Shown here: positions 56,090 through 60,000 of the stretch, one piece after another | How positions within the stretch are numbered: position 1 is the stretch's first letter | How the letters are laid out: each line of letters begins with the position of its first letter | Assembly: GCA_030704615.1 (NCBI GenBank) | Contig: CM060732.1 | Coordinates: forward strand, 16,308,001 to 16,368,000 | Source: Takakia lepidozioides | Lineage: Eukaryota; Streptophyta; Takakiopsida; Takakiales; Takakiaceae | DNA length: 60,000 nt | Reading direction: 5' to 3' | Made by a program: the position numbers and the translations under genes | The notes under the pieces: generated by a model | Told to the model about the DNA's origin: nothing | Database searches by the model: none | Seen by the model: only the letters and a program-made list of their open reading frames with translations

Positions 56090-56960
56090 ATGCAGCAGGT
56101 AGAGTTACTAGTTCCCTTGGTTGGTTGTCAGGAGTGTTTGGTACAACTACAGCAAAACCAGCTCTGAAGATGTCGCCATGGACCTCTTTGCCCTTTTCCA
56201 GAACTGCCAGGGCAGTGTGTAGAGTGACATCTGGTACAACTACAGCAAAACCTGCAAGCATCGCATTCCACGACACCACAACTCGTTCAGCCATAGTCTC
56301 AAACACTCCCTTTGCATCGTCGATGCACCCACATTTTGCATACATGTCCACCAGGGTATTGTTTAGAATGACAGTTGGTACAATTCCAGCTCTGAAGATG
56401 TCGCCATGGACCTCTTTGCCATTTTTCAGATCTGCCAGGGTAGTGTGTAGAGTGACATTTGGTACAACTGCAGCAGGACCTTTAAGTATCGCATTCCATG
56501 ACACAACATCTTGTTCAGCCATAGTGTCAAACATTCCTTTTGCATCGTCGATGCACCCACATTTTGCATACATGTCCCCTAGGGTATTGTTCAGAATGAC
56601 AGTTGGTACAATTCCAGCTCTGAAGATGTCGTCATAGACTTCTTTGCCATTTTCCAGATCTGCCAGGGCAGTGTGCAGAATGACATTTGGTACAACTCCA
56701 GCAAAACCTGCAAGCATCGCATTCCACGACACCAAATCAAATCAGCCATAGTGTCAAACACTCCCTTTGTATCCTCGATATACCCACATTTTGCATACAT
56801 GTCCATCAGGGTATTGTTCAGAATGACAGTTGGTACAATTCCAGCTCTGAAGATGTTGCCATGGACCTCATTACCCTTTTCCAGATCCGCCAGGGCAGTG
56901 TCTTTAATCACAAAAGAAGAGTTGCCACTGAGAAGCTTCACATCTGCTGTGATTAGTGTG
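56090..56960 (-). pseudogene. Tandem PPR-like repeats, four 228-bp copies
   Basis: The minus strand encodes four near-identical 76-residue units, each with GKEVHGDIFRAG, VILNNTLVDMYAKCG and DDAKGVFDTMAE..VVSWNAM, the hallmark words of PLS-type pentatricopeptide proteins that bind organelle RNA. The units start at 56161, 56389, 56617 and 56844 (GCTCTGAAG on the plus strand): two spacings of 228 bp and one of 227, whose 1-bp loss breaks the frame. Standard PLS repeats total about 100 residues, so each unit lacks roughly 25 residues after VSWNAMLAGFA. No start, targeting peptide or C-terminal E/DYW domain is visible. Confidence 0.75.
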
Positions 56961-57068
56961 GTATAGGTGGATGTGACCTGCTGGGGCAGAATAGGTACAG
57001 TGGATCCGTTTGTTGTAGAGAAACATAGCAGCAGTGGAACTCAGGGGCGAGACAGAGGGGGACCAACA

Positions 57069-57191
57069 CACCACACACTAGTATACCACTAGTCCACCAC
57101 TAGTCCAACCACTAGGCTACTAGTCAGTCACTAGGCTGCCACTATGCTGCCCACTATGGCAGTCACTAGTCCACACAATCGCCCCCCTAGC
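57069..57191 (-). repeat. G2b LTR start and polypurine tract
   Basis: A reverse-strand match to the first 108 bp or so of the G2 LTR, plus CCCCCCTAGC. The rest of the LTR is missing, cut near 57069. Confidence 0.8.
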
Positions 57192-57251
57192 TGGTGCTTA
57201 GGTCCCTCTAAGTCCAGGTAGCCACAAGATGTGATAGTGACCATAGCCTCA

Positions 57252-57492
57252 GCATGCTCTGTGGGTCTGCCAAACGGGCAGCCGCCATGCTGGTGTGTGA
57301 TCGATGCTCAAGGGGTTGGCATATGGGATGCTTGACACCACCTCTTGAGAAGGTTCCTGACGGAGATTGGTTGTGTCCACACTGCTTGGGATAGTGGCAG
57401 TGGACATGACTGGAGGCAGTTAACAAGACATGGGAGGCCAAGCTCATAGGAGTCAATACACGAGATCCCAAGCTCAAGTTCACAGGTTGCAA
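57252..57492 (+). pseudogene. Inverted PHD-finger segment of G2b
   Basis: A 241-bp match to 45147-45387 of G2a that encodes the PHD finger, but on the plus strand while the rest of G2b is on the minus strand. The bases equivalent to 44976-45146 and 45388-45478 are missing at its two junctions. The integrase therefore ends early, without the finger. Confidence 0.85.
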
Positions 57493-59230
57493 ACTGCAGT
57501 CACATCCAGGGTCGTAGGAGCAGTCTGCCGCAAATAAACATAGTCACCAGGGCTAAACCTCCGAACCCCAGGACGATATCCTCCACCACGTATAGTGGCA
57601 TACCTCAACGTATCACGGTGCTGTGCAATGGCAAGGTTCTCAAAAGCCATGGGCATGACTTTCTTGAACAACTCTGCACGCTGATCACATGCATGTACCC
57701 ACACGTCCGGATCGTCAAGGTTAAGGACTTGAGCAGTGTCCCTACAAATGGCTGCAGGCAAATCCGGCTCTCGGCCAAAGAGAAGAAAATATGGTGAGAA
57801 GGAGGCAAGTGATGCTTGCTTGCTAAACCGGTAGCCCATGGCTAACCAAGGTACCTGAAGATCCCAATCTCCTAGGTGTCCCTTCTGCAAGCCATACTTG
57901 CGCAAACCCCTCTTCACCGTCTGAACAACTCTCTCTGCCAAGCCATCGGCCTCAGGATGATCCCGAGAAGTGGTGCGGTGATCTATCAAGGCTTTATCAC
58001 ACAAAGCCTGAAACTCCCCCAAGAACTCTCTCCCTTGGTCTGTGAATACCTCAGCTGGAGCACCGAATTGGCTAAGCACACGATCCAAGAATGCATACGC
58101 AGCCCCCTCACTAGCCTTTTTAGGCAATGGAACCAACTCAATCCACTTGGAGAAGTGCTCCACCATCACCAACACATATCTGTGGTGGCACATAGTCAGT
58201 GGCAATGGTCCTGCGAAGTCAAGACTCCACATGTAGCCCAATCCCATGATTGGTAAAGGATGCAATTGTGGTGTAGGGGCGTTGAATAAAGCACGCACCC
58301 TGTCACACAGCATGCACCTAGCCACGAACTGTTGCACCTTTGTATGCATACCACGCCACCAATACTGCCCCTGTAGTAAACTGTGAGTGCGTCGCACTCC
58401 AAAATGCCCCAACTCCTCATGGGCATGTCGTACTAACCGTGCATGTTGTGTGGGGTGAGGCACAATCCTCACCCGACCATCCTCCCATACTCGGAGCAGG
58501 TGTATCCCCTCCCATTTGAACCTCTTGGCTTGTTGTAGGATCCGATCCCTCTCCTTGGCAGTCACAGTGGCTGCCCTGTCTCCAGTACGGAGGTAGTCCA
58601 ACACAGCCGAATCCTCATGTATATCTCTGGTACCACCTGGCTCATCACTAGCCTCAGGGTCCTCAGACACTCTGTCTACAGTCATCCATGTTGTAGGTCC
58701 AACCTGACCTCCCGATGCCAAGATACACAAAAAGGCAGATGCATGCCATCCCGGCACCATCTCCTCGTCCGTCTCACCATGCCACCGAGCTCCAGTGTCA
58801 TCTTGCTGGCTCGTGCATGGATTGCGACTCAATCCATCCGCATCCCGATTGACCAAACCCGGTCGATGCACAACCTGAAAGTCATACTCCTGGAGTATGA
58901 ATGCCCACCGTGCAAGCTTCCCCATAAGCTTGTCTGACTCCATCAACCACTTGAGTGGCTAGTGATCCGTGACAAGGGTGAAGAGATTGCCGTATAGATA
59001 GCACCTGAAGTGTGCCACGGCCCACACTGCAGCTAAGCACTCTCCCTCATATGAACTATACTTAGCCTCTGCAACGTTGTTCGAGCGGCTAGCATAAGCC
59101 ACTACGAACTCTCTTCCCTCATCATCCACCTATGTGAGCACTGCTCCAAGCCCCAGCATGCTCCAATCCGTATGCAACTGAAAGGGACGCCCCCTGATAG
59201 GTCGTCTCAGGATAGACACCGAAGTCAACC
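57493..59230 (-). pseudogene. G2b RNase H and integrase
   Basis: A 488-codon open frame (57480-58946) covers the end of RNase H, the single-copy linker (ARWAFILQEYDFQVVHRPG), the zinc domain (HEELGHFGVRRT...CMLCDR) and the integrase core (WSLDFAGPLP, VFTDQGREF, GLAERVVQTVKRGL), intact where G2a is broken. RNase H upstream has TAG at 58959 and 59130, the same two positions as in G2a. A TGA in EQE-AF (near 59248) replaces Arg. Confidence 0.9.
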
Positions 59231-60000
59231 TCGCCTTGAGCTCTTGAAAAGCTCATTCCTGCTCATCTTCCCACTGCCACTCCTGGTCCACCTTAGTCAG
59301 CTTGGTTAGAGCCTTTGCAATGGCACTAAATCCCTTGACAAACCGTCTATAATAGTTTGCCAACCCCATGAAAGCTCGAACTCGGCTCACATCCGTGGGG
59401 CATGGAATTTATGCAATGGCCTCTACCTTAATCTGGTATACCCCCAATCCTCTAGGATATATCATGTGACCCAGATACTCAATTTGGTTGTGGAAAAACT
59501 TGCACTTCCCCGGATGCAACTTCAATCCGTGCGCTCTCAAGCGCTCCAATACCAACTGAAGGTGTCTCATGCTCCTCCACTGTAGCACTAAAGATGATGA
59601 TGTCATCTATGTAGCACCGAGCAAAGTCCACCCCTGCTAGAATCCTATCCATGACTCTCTGAAACTCTGCAGGAGCGTTCTTAAGCCCAAATGGTAAGAA
59701 CCGCAACTAATATAGACAATCCTTGCCATGCTCATTGATCCCCCAGAATGTCGTCTTCTCCTTGTCCGCCTCCTTGATCGGCAACTGGTGATATCCGGAT
59801 CGTAAATCCAAAGTGCTAAAGACCTTAGCATGCCCAATGGCATCAAAGATCTCCTCCGGTGTGGGCATGGCATACTTATCGGACTTGGTCTGACGATTTA
59901 CAGGCCGGTAATCACCGCACATACGTCTCTCCGTCCAATTGCCATAGACATCCTTCTTGGCTGGCATCACTGTGGCTGAAGCATACTCTCCACCAGAGAG
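59231..60000 (-). pseudogene. G2b reverse transcriptase, cut by window end
   Basis: [46 protein letters not shown] and YIDD (about 59605) are present. A TAG at 59707 replaces the Gln codon seen in G2a, a TAA near 59413 replaces another Gln, and there are frameshifts near 59570. The methyltransferase domain, if present, lies beyond the window. Confidence 0.9.

Noticed and set aside
14128-59999. Non-standard genetic code with TAG as Gln
   Set aside because: The excess of TAG is limited to decayed LTR elements, TAG seems to end the G2 polyprotein, and the DUF3054 gene needs no recoding (it also ends in TAG). Mutation of methylated cytosines is a simpler explanation for many of them.
1-60000. 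tRNA or rRNA genes
   Set aside because: No cloverleaf with the conserved A and B boxes and no rRNA segment was recognised by eye. The tRNA-like word at 14075 is a primer-binding site.

Overview
The window is a eukaryotic, green-lineage (streptophyte) segment that is mostly transposable-element sequence, with two recognisable intron-containing host genes surviving near the middle. Evidence for the lineage: GT-AG spliced genes for a plant-type DUF3054 protein with a transit-peptide-like N-terminus and a PQ-loop transporter; PLS-like pentatricopeptide (PPR) repeats; a Ty3/gypsy primer-binding site complementary to initiator Met-tRNA; and a gypsy-like element that carries a DNA cytosine methyltransferase domain. 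Retroelements with such domains have been reported from charophyte algae and dinoflagellates, so a charophyte such as Chara is my best guess, but it is not proven by this window. A 500-base N gap (40059-40558) marks a scaffold join.

Layout. 0-1 kb: a possible host exon. 2.4-3.9 kb: 3' part of a LINE. 3.9-8.35 kb: an LTR-like relic, a leader with minisatellites, a broken Gag, then a 966-bp LTR. 8.35-12.45 kb: a decayed element with an integrase but no recognisable reverse transcriptase. 13.35-16.98 kb: family G1, a gypsy element with a full 5' LTR, PBS, Gag and Pol as far as RNase H, then truncated. 17.0-22.6 kb: an orphan spliced exon, then a minus-strand LTR element with a Gag-like ORF, polypurine tract and 3' LTR. 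22.77-28.4 kb: MULE-like transposon A on the minus strand. 28.9-33.5 kb: exons of a PQ-loop transporter gene on the minus strand. 34.75-37.27 kb: a complete DUF3054 gene on the plus strand. 37.7-40 kb: LINE debris and a repeat-rich stretch. 40.56-46.25 kb: family G2 copy a, encoding DNA methyltransferase, RT, RNase H, integrase and a C-terminal PHD finger, then LTR sequence. 46.25-47.29 kb: a G1 fragment. 47.29-54.38 kb: MULE-like transposon B. 54.4-57 kb: LTR fragment, minisatellites and a tandem PPR block. 57.07-60 kb: G2 copy b on the minus strand.

Two things stand out. First, the G2 family combines a DNMT3/DRM-like cytosine methyltransferase, the usual retroviral-type enzymes and a chromatin-reading PHD finger in one retroelement. 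Second, the two diverged SWIM-domain transposons A and B are each bordered on the 5' side by a 15-copy array of short GGCGCC-centred palindromes (53-bp period in A, 96-bp period in B) with higher-order order among the units, and on the 3' side by further palindromes and CCGCTCATG-type repeats ending in a shared terminal sequence. The element genes are nearly all broken by frameshifts and stops; in the LTR elements those stops are mostly TAG.
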